Origin: Staphylococcus piscifermentans
GTDB taxonomy: Bacteria; Bacillota; Bacilli; Staphylococcales; Staphylococcaceae
Assembly (NCBI RefSeq): GCF_900186985.1
Contig: NZ_LT906447.1
Span: forward strand, 1,426,001 to 1,490,000
Direction: 5' to 3'
Length of the DNA stretch: 64,000 nt
A program made the position numbers and the translations under genes. Positions 48,805 through 57,691 of this stretch are shown one piece after another (the stretch's first letter is position 1; every line of letters starts with the position of its first letter). The notes beneath the pieces were generated by a model. It had not been told where the DNA came from and did not search any database. It saw nothing but the letters and a program-made list of their open reading frames with translations.

Positions 48805-49695
48805 ATGCAATTTCAATCTTTAATATCTGATTCTAAGTCACTGTCGGGCAATGTCGGTGTTGTTTTTGCAGATGATGAACACATTATTTCTTCTGTCATC
48901 GAAATACTCAGACAAACACAGAGTCACGTTACACTCTACGGCGTTAAAGATCCTACTGAACTCATACGTTCATTTAATGTAGATGGTGAATTTTTAAATC
49001 GCATCCACTTGAGAATATTTGATGATAAAGAAAGTGTATATGATAAGTGTGCAGATGATTTATCAGAAGCTACTATTAACATTTTGATGAAAGGCAATGT
49101 TACCTCAGCTGAAATTCTGAGATTTATTCTCGAACATAAATCATTTATCGATGAAAATAACTTTTTAAATCATATTGCTTGTTTTGAAATCCCGTCTTAC
49201 CATCAAATGTTAATGATTAGTGACGTCGCGCTAAATATTCATCCAAGCATTGATGACCGCATTAAAATGATACGCAATATTGAAGCATTTTCTAAAAATA
49301 TTGGTTATGCACATCTCAATGTTGGATTATTATCTTCAGTCGAAAATCCAACACATAAGATTCCCTCCTCAATAGATGCGGCAGAAATTTCAGCACACTT
49401 TTCAACTGATGATTTCTTAACTGTAGAAGGACCATTTGCCTTTGATAATGCAATTGATAAAGAAAGTGCGATTGAAAAGGGCATCGATTCAAAAATTGCG
49501 GGCAACATTGATGTGCTCGTGGTACCGCATTTAGACGTCGGTAACACGCTTTATAAATCATTGACTTACTTTGCAAATGCTAAGGTAGCCAGTTTAATAT
49601 TAGGAACTAAGTTTCCGGTTGTACTGACATCACGAGCAGATTCTGTTGAAAATAAAGTGAATTCAGCAATACTTGCATTACGAACTCTCTCATAA
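48805..49695 (+). CDS. ptb: Phosphate butyryl/acyltransferase
   Basis: The enzyme exchanges CoA for phosphate on butyryl- or branched-chain acyl-CoA. The 296-residue product aligns with the PTA_PTB family (LMKGNVTSAEILRFIL near residue 95; GPFAFDNAIDKESA; VLVVPHLDVGNTLYKSL). Together with buk and the bkd genes it forms a pathway from branched keto-acids to short branched acids with ATP formation, as in Bacillus (ptb-bcd-buk-lpd-bkd), but bcd is absent. GAGAGGAG precedes the ATG. Confidence 0.92.
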   Translation: MQFQSLISDSKSLSGNVGVVFADDEHIISSVIEILRQTQSHVTLYGVKDPTELIRSFNVDGEFLNRIHLRIFDDKESVYDKCADDLSEATINILMKGNVTSAEILRFILEHKSFIDENNFLNHIACFEIPSYHQMLMISDVALNIHPSIDDRIKMIRNIEAFSKNIGYAHLNVGLLSSVENPTHKIPSSIDAAEISAHFSTDDFLTVEGPFAFDNAIDKESAIEKGIDSKIAGNIDVLVVPHLDVGNTLYKSLTYFANAKVASLILGTKFPVVLTSRADSVENKVNSAILALRTLS

Positions 49696-49714
49696 TCATA
49701 TTGATTTTTTTTGG

Positions 49715-49739
49715 AGCTGGGGCATAAAATGTCTCAGCT
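49715..49739 (+). terminator. Hairpin after ptb
   Basis: AGCTG...CAGCT hairpin around GGCATAAAATGTC. The T-rich tract after it is interrupted. It shares its GACAT-type core with the terminators near 8.36, 36.87 and 57.36 kb. A longer-range GGAGC (49713-49717)/GCTCC (49843-49847) pairing, followed by six Ts, may also terminate. Confidence 0.6.
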
Positions 49740-49757
49740 TCTTCTCGATTTTTCTAT

Positions 49758-49813
49758 AGCTATCGCAAAAGAAACTCACTTATTTTATAATCTACTTTCG
49801 TTTCTGGCTAGCT
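49758..49813 (+). repeat. Copy B of the intergenic AGCTA element
   Basis: AGCTA (49758-49762), 7 nt, AGAAAC (49770-49775), 24-nt loop, GTTTCT (49800-49805), 3 nt, TAGCT (49809-49813). It has the same plan as copy A at 36784-36836 on the other strand. The 318-nt ptb-buk gap otherwise holds the ptb hairpin and the AT-rich buk upstream region, with TAAAAT near 49931 as a possible -10; I see no ORF in it. Confidence 0.6.
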
Positions 49814-50013
49814 TCATTGGGACAAGAAGATGAAATAATTCTGCTCCTTTTTTATTGGAAAATAACTATTTGTTGGTAACAAGTTATTATTATCTATTAT
49901 GATTACTTTAAAAAGGCATAGTAATTAAGGTAAAATATAAAGGGTTCATTTAATTAATAGTATAAATGCTCACATCAAAACATCATAGAATTCAAATTAA
50001 AGCAGGTGAACAT

Positions 50014-51072
50014 ATGACGCAGGTATTAGTCATCAACTTAGGCAGCACTTCTTCAAAAGTCGCAATTTATAATCAACAACATTGTATCGCTGAAGCATTG
50101 CTTCAACATGATATACAAATTACGCAGCTTTCTTTATTACAACAAGAGGCACACAGAGTACAGGCTATTGAAGCATTCCTCGCAGAGCATGATATTGCTT
50201 TAAATGAAATCGATGCAATTGCATGTCGCGGCGGTTTATTAAAGCCGATTTCTGGAGGGACCTATGCTATTAATTATAAAATGTATGATGATTTACGTAA
50301 ATTTAAATATGGCACTCATGCATCAAACTTAAGTGGAATTATTGGTTTTAAATTGGCTCAAAAGTTTGACATTCCTGCTTTTATCGTAGACCCAGTTGTA
50401 GTAGATGAGATGATCGATATTGCAAAGTTGACTGGTGTTAAAGCAATACAACGCAAAAGTGTGTTCCATGCTTTGAATCAAAAAGCAGTAGCTCGACAGT
50501 ATGCAGAATCTGTAAATAAAACCTATACACAAGTGAATGTTATTGTCGCGCATATGGGCGGCGGAATAACGATAGGTGCTCATCAATATGGTAAAGTGGT
50601 AGATGTCAATGATGGTTTATTAGGAGAAGGGCCCTTAAGTCCAGAGCGTTCAGGAAGTTTACCGAACGATTCACTTTATCAATGGGCGCACAGCCATCAA
50701 TATTCTCTAGCAGAGATGAATCATATATTGAGTAAAGAATCAGGACTTATTGCTTTATGCGGAAGTAATAATCTAAGAGCACTTATAGAAAAGTATCATG
50801 AAAATGAGATTATTCATTTAGCAATCGACACAATGATATATCAAATTGCTAAACAAATAGGCGAAAAAGCAATTATATTCAAAGGAAAGGTTGACCAGAT
50901 TATTTTAACAGGCGGACTGGCTAACAGCAGCCTTTTAACTGATCACATTACTGAATATGTAGATTGGATTGCGCCTGTCTCTGTATTTCCTGGTGAGAAA
51001 GAAATGGAAACACTTGCACTTAGAGTAAATGATGTGATGAATAATAAAGAGCAAGTAAATAATTATAGTTAG
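50014..51072 (+). CDS. buk: Butyrate kinase (branched-chain acid kinase)
   Basis: Buk turns acyl-phosphate and ADP into the free acid and ATP, or the reverse. The 352-residue product belongs to the acetokinase family: VLVINLGSTSSKVAIY at the start, VIVAHMGGGITIGAHQYGKVVDVND, and ILTGGLANSS. ATG 50014 follows AGCAGGTGA; the longer reading from 49966 was rejected. With ptb it links acyl-CoA from the BKD complex to substrate-level ATP synthesis, or lets the cell use external branched acids. Confidence 0.93.
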   Translation: MTQVLVINLGSTSSKVAIYNQQHCIAEALLQHDIQITQLSLLQQEAHRVQAIEAFLAEHDIALNEIDAIACRGGLLKPISGGTYAINYKMYDDLRKFKYGTHASNLSGIIGFKLAQKFDIPAFIVDPVVVDEMIDIAKLTGVKAIQRKSVFHALNQKAVARQYAESVNKTYTQVNVIVAHMGGGITIGAHQYGKVVDVNDGLLGEGPLSPERSGSLPNDSLYQWAHSHQYSLAEMNHILSKESGLIALCGSNNLRALIEKYHENEIIHLAIDTMIYQIAKQIGEKAIIFKGKVDQIILTGGLANSSLLTDHITEYVDWIAPVSVFPGEKEMETLALRVNDVMNNKEQVNNYS

Positions 51073-51082
51073 GAGTTCGATT

Positions 51083-52507
51083 ATGGCAGAAGAACAATAT
51101 GACCTAGTGATATTAGGTGGCGGCACTGCGGGATATGTAGCAGGCATTCGTGCATCTCAATTAGGGAAGAAAGTCGCTATAGTAGAAAATCAATTATTAG
51201 GCGGAACTTGTTTGCATAAAGGATGTATTCCTACAAAGACATTATTAAAGTCAGCTGAGGTATTACATACTGTGAAAACAGCTTCATTATATGGTATTGA
51301 TACAGAGCATTTTTCAATTAATTATAAACAAATTTTGGATAGAAAAAATGAAATTATCCAGCAGATGTATACAGGAATTGAGCACTTGATGAAACATAAC
51401 CACATAGATATTTATAATGGAACAGGTAGAATCTTAGGTTCTTCTATCTTTTCACCAAGACCAGGCACTATATCGGTTGAATATGAAGATGGAGCATCCG
51501 AACTCTTACCTAATGATTATGTGCTTATTGCTACTGGTTCTAAACCAGCTGAACTGCCATTCTTGAAATTCAATCATCAAACAATTATTTCAAGTACTGA
51601 TTTGCTCAATATGAAGCAATTGCCTGACTCTATAGTGATAGTAGGCGGCGGTGTTATCGGAATGGAATTCGCTTCATTACTTAATGATTTCGGCACTGAT
51701 GTTACTGTGATAGAAGCCGGCGAGCGTATATTGCCTAGTGAAAATAAAAATATTGCCAGTAACTTAAAGAAACATTTTACTGATCGCGGCATTAAAATTT
51801 ATGAAAATGTTCAACTTTCCCAAGAAAGTTTTACTTTAAAAGATGAAGCAATAGAAATTAACGAAGCTGATTTAAAACTAACTGCAGATAAAATATTGCT
51901 AGCAATCGGCAGAACGCCGAATACATCTGATATAGGATTGAACAATACCAAGATTGCCACAGATGCTAAAGGCTTTATTGAAGTTAATGAAAATCAACAA
52001 ACAGCAGAACAACATATCTATGCAGCAGGAGATTGTATTGGTAAACTTCAGCTGGCACATGCAGGTTCTAAAGAAGGGACAACTGCTGTAGAGGCCATGT
52101 TCGAAGATAACACAATCCCTGTTAATTATAATACTATTCCAAGATGTATCTACACTTATCCTGAAATTGCTTCTATCGGTATGACTTTAGAGGAAGCTAA
52201 GGACGCAGACTATACAAAAGCCAGAAGTTTTAAAGTGCCATTTAAAGCTGTAGGTAAAGCTGTCATCGAAGACGCAACACAACAAGACGGATTCTGTGAA
52301 TTAGTTGTAGATCAAGACACAGAAACTGTATTAGGCTTAAGCATGATCGGCCCGCATGTTACAGAATTGATTAATGAAGTTGCTTTATTGCAATTTATGA
52401 ATGGATCAACACTAGAATTAGGATTGACGACTCATGCACATCCTTCAATTTCTGAAGTGTTAATGGAAGCAGGACTTAAAGCAGCAAAACGCTCAGTGCA
52501 TGCTTAA
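51083..52507 (+). CDS. lpd: Dihydrolipoyl dehydrogenase, E3 of the branched-chain complex
   Basis: E3 reoxidises the dihydrolipoyl arm of E2 with NAD+. The 474-residue flavoprotein has the FAD-binding GGGTAGYVAG, the redox disulfide Cys43/Cys48 (GGTCLHKGCIPTKT), a second GGGVIGMEFAS for NAD, and the C-terminal HAHPSISE base. GGAG precedes the ATG. It opens the lpd-bkdA1-bkdA2-bkdB block, 10 nt after buk. Confidence 0.95.
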   Translation: MAEEQYDLVILGGGTAGYVAGIRASQLGKKVAIVENQLLGGTCLHKGCIPTKTLLKSAEVLHTVKTASLYGIDTEHFSINYKQILDRKNEIIQQMYTGIEHLMKHNHIDIYNGTGRILGSSIFSPRPGTISVEYEDGASELLPNDYVLIATGSKPAELPFLKFNHQTIISSTDLLNMKQLPDSIVIVGGGVIGMEFASLLNDFGTDVTVIEAGERILPSENKNIASNLKKHFTDRGIKIYENVQLSQESFTLKDEAIEINEADLKLTADKILLAIGRTPNTSDIGLNNTKIATDAKGFIEVNENQQTAEQHIYAAGDCIGKLQLAHAGSKEGTTAVEAMFEDNTIPVNYNTIPRCIYTYPEIASIGMTLEEAKDADYTKARSFKVPFKAVGKAVIEDATQQDGFCELVVDQDTETVLGLSMIGPHVTELINEVALLQFMNGSTLELGLTTHAHPSISEVLMEAGLKAAKRSVHA

Positions 52508-52525
52508 ATTAAGGAGGAAACAAAT

Positions 52526-53518
52526 ATGATGGATTATCAATCTGTCGGATTAACCGAAGAAGACTTAAAATCAATGTATAAATGGATGGATTTAGGTCGT
52601 AAATTAGATGAGAGAATGTGGTTATTAAATAGAGCAGGTAAAATTCCATTCGTCATTAGCTGTCAAGGTCAAGAAGCCGCTCAAATCGGAATGGCATTTG
52701 CAATGGAAAAAGGGGATGTGTCAGCTCCCTATTACCGCGACTTAGCATTAATTACTTATCTAGGCATTACACCTGCCGAAACTATGATGTCGGCATTCGG
52801 TAAACGTGGCGATATCAATTCAGCTGGTAAACAAATGCCTTCACACTATAGTAAAAAAGAAGTGGATATTCTATCTCAAAGTTCACCAGTAGGTACCCAA
52901 GTTCTTCAAGGAGTAGGGGCAGCGCTTGCTTTAAAAATGGATAAAAAACCTAACATTGCGATGGCGACACTAGGTGAAGGAACTTCTAACCAAGGTGATT
53001 TTCACGAAGGCTTGAATTTTGCTGGAGTACAAAAGTTGCCATTTATTTGTGTGATTGAAAATAATGAATATGCCATTTCAGTTCCTTCTAATTTACAATA
53101 TGCAGCCGACAAATTATCAGATAGAGCTTTAGGCTATGGTATTCACGGTGAAAGAGTAGATGGCAATGATCCTATCGCAATGTATAAAGCGATGAAAGAG
53201 GCGCGAGAACGTGCACTAAATGGAGAAGGCTCTACCTTATTAGAAGCTATGTGTACACGTATGACAGCTCATTCCTCTGATGATGATGATAAATACCGCA
53301 GCGAAGAAATTCGTAAAGATTTAAAAACACAAGATTGCAACATTAAGTTCAAAACACATTTATTAGATCTTGGAATTATTGATGAAAACTGGTTAACTGA
53401 AATTGAAAAGGCCAACAAAGAAATTGTACAGAAAGCAACTAAAGAAGCTGAAGCTTCCCCTTATCCAGATCCAAGTGAGACTTATACCTTTGTGTATGCA
53501 GAAGGAGGAGTGGAATAA
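52526..53518 (+). CDS. bkdA1: Branched-chain 2-oxoacid dehydrogenase E1 alpha subunit
   Basis: E1 decarboxylates branched keto-acids with thiamine diphosphate. The 330-residue alpha subunit has the TPP motif TLGEGTSNQGDFHEGLNFA and the ENNEYAISVPS segment. AAGGAGG precedes the tandem ATG codons. The product feeds branched acyl-CoA primers into the anteiso/iso fatty acids of the membrane. The gene overlaps its partner by 1 nt. Confidence 0.95.
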   Translation: MMDYQSVGLTEEDLKSMYKWMDLGRKLDERMWLLNRAGKIPFVISCQGQEAAQIGMAFAMEKGDVSAPYYRDLALITYLGITPAETMMSAFGKRGDINSAGKQMPSHYSKKEVDILSQSSPVGTQVLQGVGAALALKMDKKPNIAMATLGEGTSNQGDFHEGLNFAGVQKLPFICVIENNEYAISVPSNLQYAADKLSDRALGYGIHGERVDGNDPIAMYKAMKEARERALNGEGSTLLEAMCTRMTAHSSDDDDKYRSEEIRKDLKTQDCNIKFKTHLLDLGIIDENWLTEIEKANKEIVQKATKEAEASPYPDPSETYTFVYAEGGVE

Positions 53519-54501
53519 TGGCTAAATTAACATACTTATCCGCCATTCAACAGGCCATCTTTCAAGCGATGGAAAAAGACCCGAATGTTTTTGTTTTAGG
53601 AGAAGATGTCGGTAAAAAAGGTGGCGTTTTCGGCGTCACTTTAGGATTGCAAGAAAAATTCGGCATCGAACGTGTCATCGATACACCTTTAGCAGAATCC
53701 AACATTGTCGGAACAGCTATCGGTGCTTCAATGCTTGGCAAACGACCTATTGCTGAAATTCAATTTGCAGAATACATCTTACCTGCGACAAACCAAATTA
53801 TGAGTGAAGCAGCTAAAACACGTTATCGTTCTAATAACGATTGGAACGTGCCATTAACTATCCGTGCACCGTTCGGCGGGGGCATCCATGGGGGCTTATA
53901 TCATTCACAAAGTATTGAAAGTGTCTTTGCATCAACACCCGGGCTTACAATCGTCATCCCGTCCAACCCTTACGATGCTAAAGGTTTATTATTAGCTTCA
54001 GTCGAATCTGATGATCCAGTACTTTATTTCGAACATAAAAAAGCTTACCGCTTATTAAAAGAAGAAGTACCTGAAGAATATTACACTGTGCCATTAGGTA
54101 AAGCAGATGTGAAACGTGAAGGCAGCGACTTAACAGTATTCACATATGGTTTATGTGTCAATTACTGTCTGCAAGTTGCAGACGTATTAGCTGAAGAGGG
54201 CATAGACGCAGAAATTGTTGATTTACGTACAGTATATCCACTTGATAAAGAAACAATTATCAATCGAGCAAAACGTACTGGAAAAATTTTATTGGTAACT
54301 GAAGATAATTTAGAAGGCAGCATTATGTCAGAAGTCTCCGCTATCATTGCAGAAAACTGTCTCTTCGACTTAGATGCACCAATTATGCGACTTGCTGGAC
54401 CGGATGTTCCTGCAATGCCATTCTCTCCAGTATTAGAAGATGAATTTATGATGAACCCTGATAAAATTAAAGAAAAAATGCTTGAATTAGCGCGCTTTTA
54501 A
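53518..54501 (+). CDS. bkdA2: Branched-chain 2-oxoacid dehydrogenase E1 beta subunit
   Basis: The 327-residue transketolase-like beta subunit contains VFVLGEDVGKKGGVFGVT, IAEIQFAEYILPA, PFGGGIHGG and a C-terminal VTEDNLEGSIMSEV. It forms the alpha2-beta2 E1 with the upstream gene. Confidence 0.96.
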   Translation: MAKLTYLSAIQQAIFQAMEKDPNVFVLGEDVGKKGGVFGVTLGLQEKFGIERVIDTPLAESNIVGTAIGASMLGKRPIAEIQFAEYILPATNQIMSEAAKTRYRSNNDWNVPLTIRAPFGGGIHGGLYHSQSIESVFASTPGLTIVIPSNPYDAKGLLLASVESDDPVLYFEHKKAYRLLKEEVPEEYYTVPLGKADVKREGSDLTVFTYGLCVNYCLQVADVLAEEGIDAEIVDLRTVYPLDKETIINRAKRTGKILLVTEDNLEGSIMSEVSAIIAENCLFDLDAPIMRLAGPDVPAMPFSPVLEDEFMMNPDKIKEKMLELARF

Positions 54502-54519
54502 TCGCTAGGAGGACTTTAA

Positions 54520-55809
54520 ATGGAAATCAATATGCCTAAATTAGGTGAAAGTGTACATGAAGGAACAATCGAACAGTGGTTGGTTGAAGTAGGGGACACT
54601 ATCGAAGAATACGAGCCGATCTGTGAAGTTATAACAGATAAAGTAACCGCAGAAGTCCCTTCAACAGAAGCAGGTACAATCACTAAAATCTTAGTAGAAG
54701 CAGGAGAGACAATCAAAGTTGGGACTCCGATTTGCGAAATAGAAGGTGAAAACACTCAAACTTCAGCTCCTGAAAAAGAAAACTCTGAAGAGAAGAAAGA
54801 CGAAGAAAAGTCTTCTAAAAATGAAACTCATGAACATCAGAAAAGTAATACTAACTTAACATCTAATCAACCGTTGAATAACGGTCGCTTCTCACCTGTC
54901 GTATTTAAACTTGCATCTGAACATCAGATAGACCTTTCACAAGTTCAAGGTACTGGATTTGAAGGCAGAGTTACAAAAAAAGATATTGAAAATGTGATTC
55001 AAAATCCAGACATGATGCTCGAACAATCAAACGTTCAAGATCAAACTTCTATTGAAGTTGCAGATACACCAACTCTTAATGAAACATATGCTCAAAATAA
55101 TACATCTTCAAATACAGATTCTATTCCAGTTAACGGTGTCAGAAAACAAATTGCTAAGAATATGGTTACGAGCGTGACTGAAATCCCGCATGCTTGGATG
55201 ATGATTGAAGCCGATGCTACAAACTTAGTTAACACACGAAACCATTATAAAAATAAATTCAAACAAGATGAAGGTTATAACCTGACGTTCTTTGCTTTCT
55301 TTGTAAAGGCAGCAGCAGAAGCACTTAAAGCCTTTCCTATGCTTAATAGCAGCTGGCAAGGTTCTGAAATCAAAGTGCATAAAGATATTAATATTTCTAT
55401 CGCAGTCGCTGTCGAAGATAAGCTTTTCACACCAGTGATTCATCATGCAGATGAAAAATCCATCAAAGGTATTGCACGTGAAATTAATACATTGGCACAG
55501 AAAGCCAGAAATAATAAATTAACACAAGAAGACTTAAGTGGCGGCACATTTACTGTCAACAACACAGGAACATTCGGTTCCGTATCATCGATGGGGATTA
55601 TCAACTATCCTCAAGCAGCTATTTTACAAGTTGAATCTATTGTCAAAAAACCAGTGGTTATTGATGATATGATTGCTATCCGTAATATGGTTAACCTTTG
55701 TATTTCCATAGATCACCGTATACTCGATGGTTTGCAAGCGGGCAGATTTATGAATTATATCAAAGAACGTATTGAACAATATTCTATTGAACATACGCAT
55801 ATTTATTAA
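54520..55809 (+). CDS. bkdB: Branched-chain 2-oxoacid dehydrogenase E2 (acyltransferase)
   Basis: E2 carries the acyl group on lipoate and hands it to CoA. The 429-residue product has one lipoyl domain with Lys41 (EVITDKVTAEVPS), a charged linker (about 83-118), an E1/E3-binding domain (about 122-160), a second linker, and the catalytic core ending in SIDHRILDG. Lipoylation of Lys41 depends on the LipM pathway encoded at 37.5 kb. AGGAGG precedes the ATG. Confidence 0.96.
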   Translation: MEINMPKLGESVHEGTIEQWLVEVGDTIEEYEPICEVITDKVTAEVPSTEAGTITKILVEAGETIKVGTPICEIEGENTQTSAPEKENSEEKKDEEKSSKNETHEHQKSNTNLTSNQPLNNGRFSPVVFKLASEHQIDLSQVQGTGFEGRVTKKDIENVIQNPDMMLEQSNVQDQTSIEVADTPTLNETYAQNNTSSNTDSIPVNGVRKQIAKNMVTSVTEIPHAWMMIEADATNLVNTRNHYKNKFKQDEGYNLTFFAFFVKAAAEALKAFPMLNSSWQGSEIKVHKDINISIAVAVEDKLFTPVIHHADEKSIKGIAREINTLAQKARNNKLTQEDLSGGTFTVNNTGTFGSVSSMGIINYPQAAILQVESIVKKPVVIDDMIAIRNMVNLCISIDHRILDGLQAGRFMNYIKERIEQYSIEHTHIY

Positions 55810-55905
55810 AATATATTCTTCGACTAGAACAAGCATGTTGAAGAATGTCAAATTAATTAGTAGAATAAAGTATGAACTTTACTAAGACTGAAAGGTGATA
55901 TCGAT

Positions 55906-56343
55906 ATGGATTTAAATTTCGATTTATATATGAATGATGTTGTGAATCAAGCACGTAATGAAATTGAAAATGCAGGTTACGAGCAACTTACAACACCGGA
56001 AGAAGTAGATGCAGTGTTGAAACAAGACGGTACTACTTTAGTGATGGTCAACTCAGTATGTGGTTGTGCTGGCGGCATTGCACGTCCAGCTGCAGAGCAC
56101 GCTTTGCATTATGATAAAATGCCGGATCGTTTAGTATCAGTATTTGCTGGTCAAGATAAAGAAGCAACTCAAAAAGCACGTGACTACTTTGAAGGTTATG
56201 CGCCATCAAGTCCATCATTTGCACTTGTAAAAGATGGTAAAATTGCTGAAATGATTGAACGTCACCAAATTGAAGGACATGATATCATGGATGTTATTAA
56301 TCAACTTCAAAGCTTATTTGAAAAATATTGCGAAGAACGCTAA
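55906..56343 (+). CDS. Bacilliredoxin (BrxA/BrxB, YphP/YqiW family)
   Basis: These proteins remove bacillithiol from mixed disulfides under redox stress. The 145-residue product has the active site Cys52-Gly-Cys54 ([14 protein letters not shown]). The place next to the bkd genes fits the Bacillus yqiW (brxB) neighbourhood. GAAAGGTGA precedes the ATG. Confidence 0.93.
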   Translation: MDLNFDLYMNDVVNQARNEIENAGYEQLTTPEEVDAVLKQDGTTLVMVNSVCGCAGGIARPAAEHALHYDKMPDRLVSVFAGQDKEATQKARDYFEGYAPSSPSFALVKDGKIAEMIERHQIEGHDIMDVINQLQSLFEKYCEER

Positions 56344-56354
56344 GAGGTTAGCAG

Positions 56355-57332
56355 ATGAAACGTTTAAATCCCTATAAAATAGGATTTAGAACGATTAAGA
56401 CTGCTGTAGGAATGGCACTGGGAATAATTATTGCCAAATTAATTGGTTTAGATAATTTTTCTTCAAGTGCCATTTTAGTTGTTTTATGTATTAAACACAC
56501 CAAAGTACATTCCCTACAAGCAATTATTTCCCGTTTTGTATCCTGTATTCTCATACTTATATTAGGTTCTGTTATCTTCAGCTTACTTGGCCAGAATGCC
56601 ATTGTATTAGGTCTCATTGTACTCTTATTTATTCCGTTAACTGTTATGTTAGGTGTTCAAGAAGGTATTGTGACAAGCTGTGTAATTCTACTGCACGTTT
56701 TCAATGCTAAAGTAATAGATTTTCATTTATTTGTGAATGAAGTATTATTATTAATTGTTGGATTAGGCATTGCATTTTTAATGAATATGATCATGCCGAG
56801 CTTAGATAATAAATTAGAGGAATATAAACATAAAATCGAAAAGCAATTCACTGAGATTTTTTATACTTTCAGCAAAGCTTGTTTCGATGTTAATTACAGT
56901 GTTGAAGTACCTTTGAAAGAAGTATCAACTGAGATTCAAAAAGCGAAATCTTTTGCTTTCCGAGATGTTAAAAATCATTACGTCCGTAATGAAAATTCTT
57001 ATTACCATTATTTCGATATGCGCGAAGAACAATTGGAAATTATAGAGCGTATCCAGTATATTTTAAAGTCAATGGAGTCTGAAGATGCCATTTTACATCG
57101 TTTAGGAACACTATTTGCAGAAATAGCTAAAAATGTAAACAGCAATGACTATACTGCAATGCGTTTATATTCATTATATGAGCTCCATATTGAATTGTAT
57201 GACCAGGCATTACCGGATAGTAAAGAAGCACTTATTAATAGAGCAAACGAAATACAAATTGTGAATGAATTAGAGAGATATTTACAAATTAAATCTCAAT
57301 TCGGTTCTTTAAAAATGTACCATGAAGTTTAA
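56355..57332 (+). CDS. Aromatic acid exporter (ArAE/FUSC-like) family membrane protein
   Basis: The 325-residue protein has about six hydrophobic segments in the first 155 residues (first near 15-30, last near 125-145) and a soluble helical C-terminal domain (about 165-325). This matches the ArAE_1/DUF939 type common in staphylococci. Substrate is unknown. It begins 11 nt after the bacilliredoxin with AAGAGGT and ends at a terminator. Confidence 0.85.
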   Translation: MKRLNPYKIGFRTIKTAVGMALGIIIAKLIGLDNFSSSAILVVLCIKHTKVHSLQAIISRFVSCILILILGSVIFSLLGQNAIVLGLIVLLFIPLTVMLGVQEGIVTSCVILLHVFNAKVIDFHLFVNEVLLLIVGLGIAFLMNMIMPSLDNKLEEYKHKIEKQFTEIFYTFSKACFDVNYSVEVPLKEVSTEIQKAKSFAFRDVKNHYVRNENSYYHYFDMREEQLEIIERIQYILKSMESEDAILHRLGTLFAEIAKNVNSNDYTAMRLYSLYELHIELYDQALPDSKEALINRANEIQIVNELERYLQIKSQFGSLKMYHEV

Positions 57333-57338
57333 AATAAA

Positions 57339-57385
57339 AAAGCTTGGGCTGAGACATTTTAATGTCCCGCTCCCAAGCTTTTTTT
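57339..57385. terminator. Bidirectional terminator after the ArAE-like gene
   Basis: AAGCTTGGG pairs with CCCAAGCTT around an inner GGGACATTAAAATGTCTC-type hairpin, followed by seven Ts; A-rich on the other side, so it can also end the minus-strand small gene. Confidence 0.9.
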
Positions 57386-57392
57386 GCGTTAA

Positions 57393-57491
57393 TTATTGCA
57401 TTAATGGTGCTAAACTTGAAAGAATCAGTGCAACAATTACTGCAACTAACATGACGATAATAACAATTTTAGATACTTTACCTTTAAACAC
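57393..57491 (-). CDS. prli42: Prli42-like membrane miniprotein (32 aa)
   Basis: On the minus strand a GTG start (57491-57489), behind a strong AGAGGAGAG, opens a 32-codon frame. The product is MFKGKVSKIVIIVM followed by a hydrophobic helix and a short tail ending APLMQ. Size, basic N-terminus and single helix match Prli42, the membrane miniprotein that anchors the stressosome in Listeria and is conserved in Firmicutes. A terminator follows directly. In staphylococci a stressosome is not obvious, so its role here may differ. The family name is inferred from the sequence pattern. Confidence 0.65.
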   Translation of the reverse strand: MFKGKVSKIVIIVMLVAVIVALILSSLAPLMQ

Positions 57492-57691
57492 TTTCAACTC
57501 TCCTCTAATAATTGCTTGCCTTGTCGCATTGATTACGTAATGTTTTACATTTTAAAACACATAAAGCACCAATGCAATGGGCATGATTTCCCACTATTAT
57601 ATCACAAATTTACTACATACTTTGAAACATATAAGTTTTCTGAAATTAAATATTCATATACACTAATATTATAAGAGAAAGGGGAATTGAC

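Noticed and set aside
55811..55843. ATTCTTC/GAAGAAT inverted repeat after bkdB
   Set aside because: Only 7 bp with an 18-nt loop and no T tract; could be chance or a weak pause site.
57322..57540. 72-codon plus-strand open frame
   Set aside because: It runs over a terminator and antisense to the prli42-like gene, with no ribosome-binding site.
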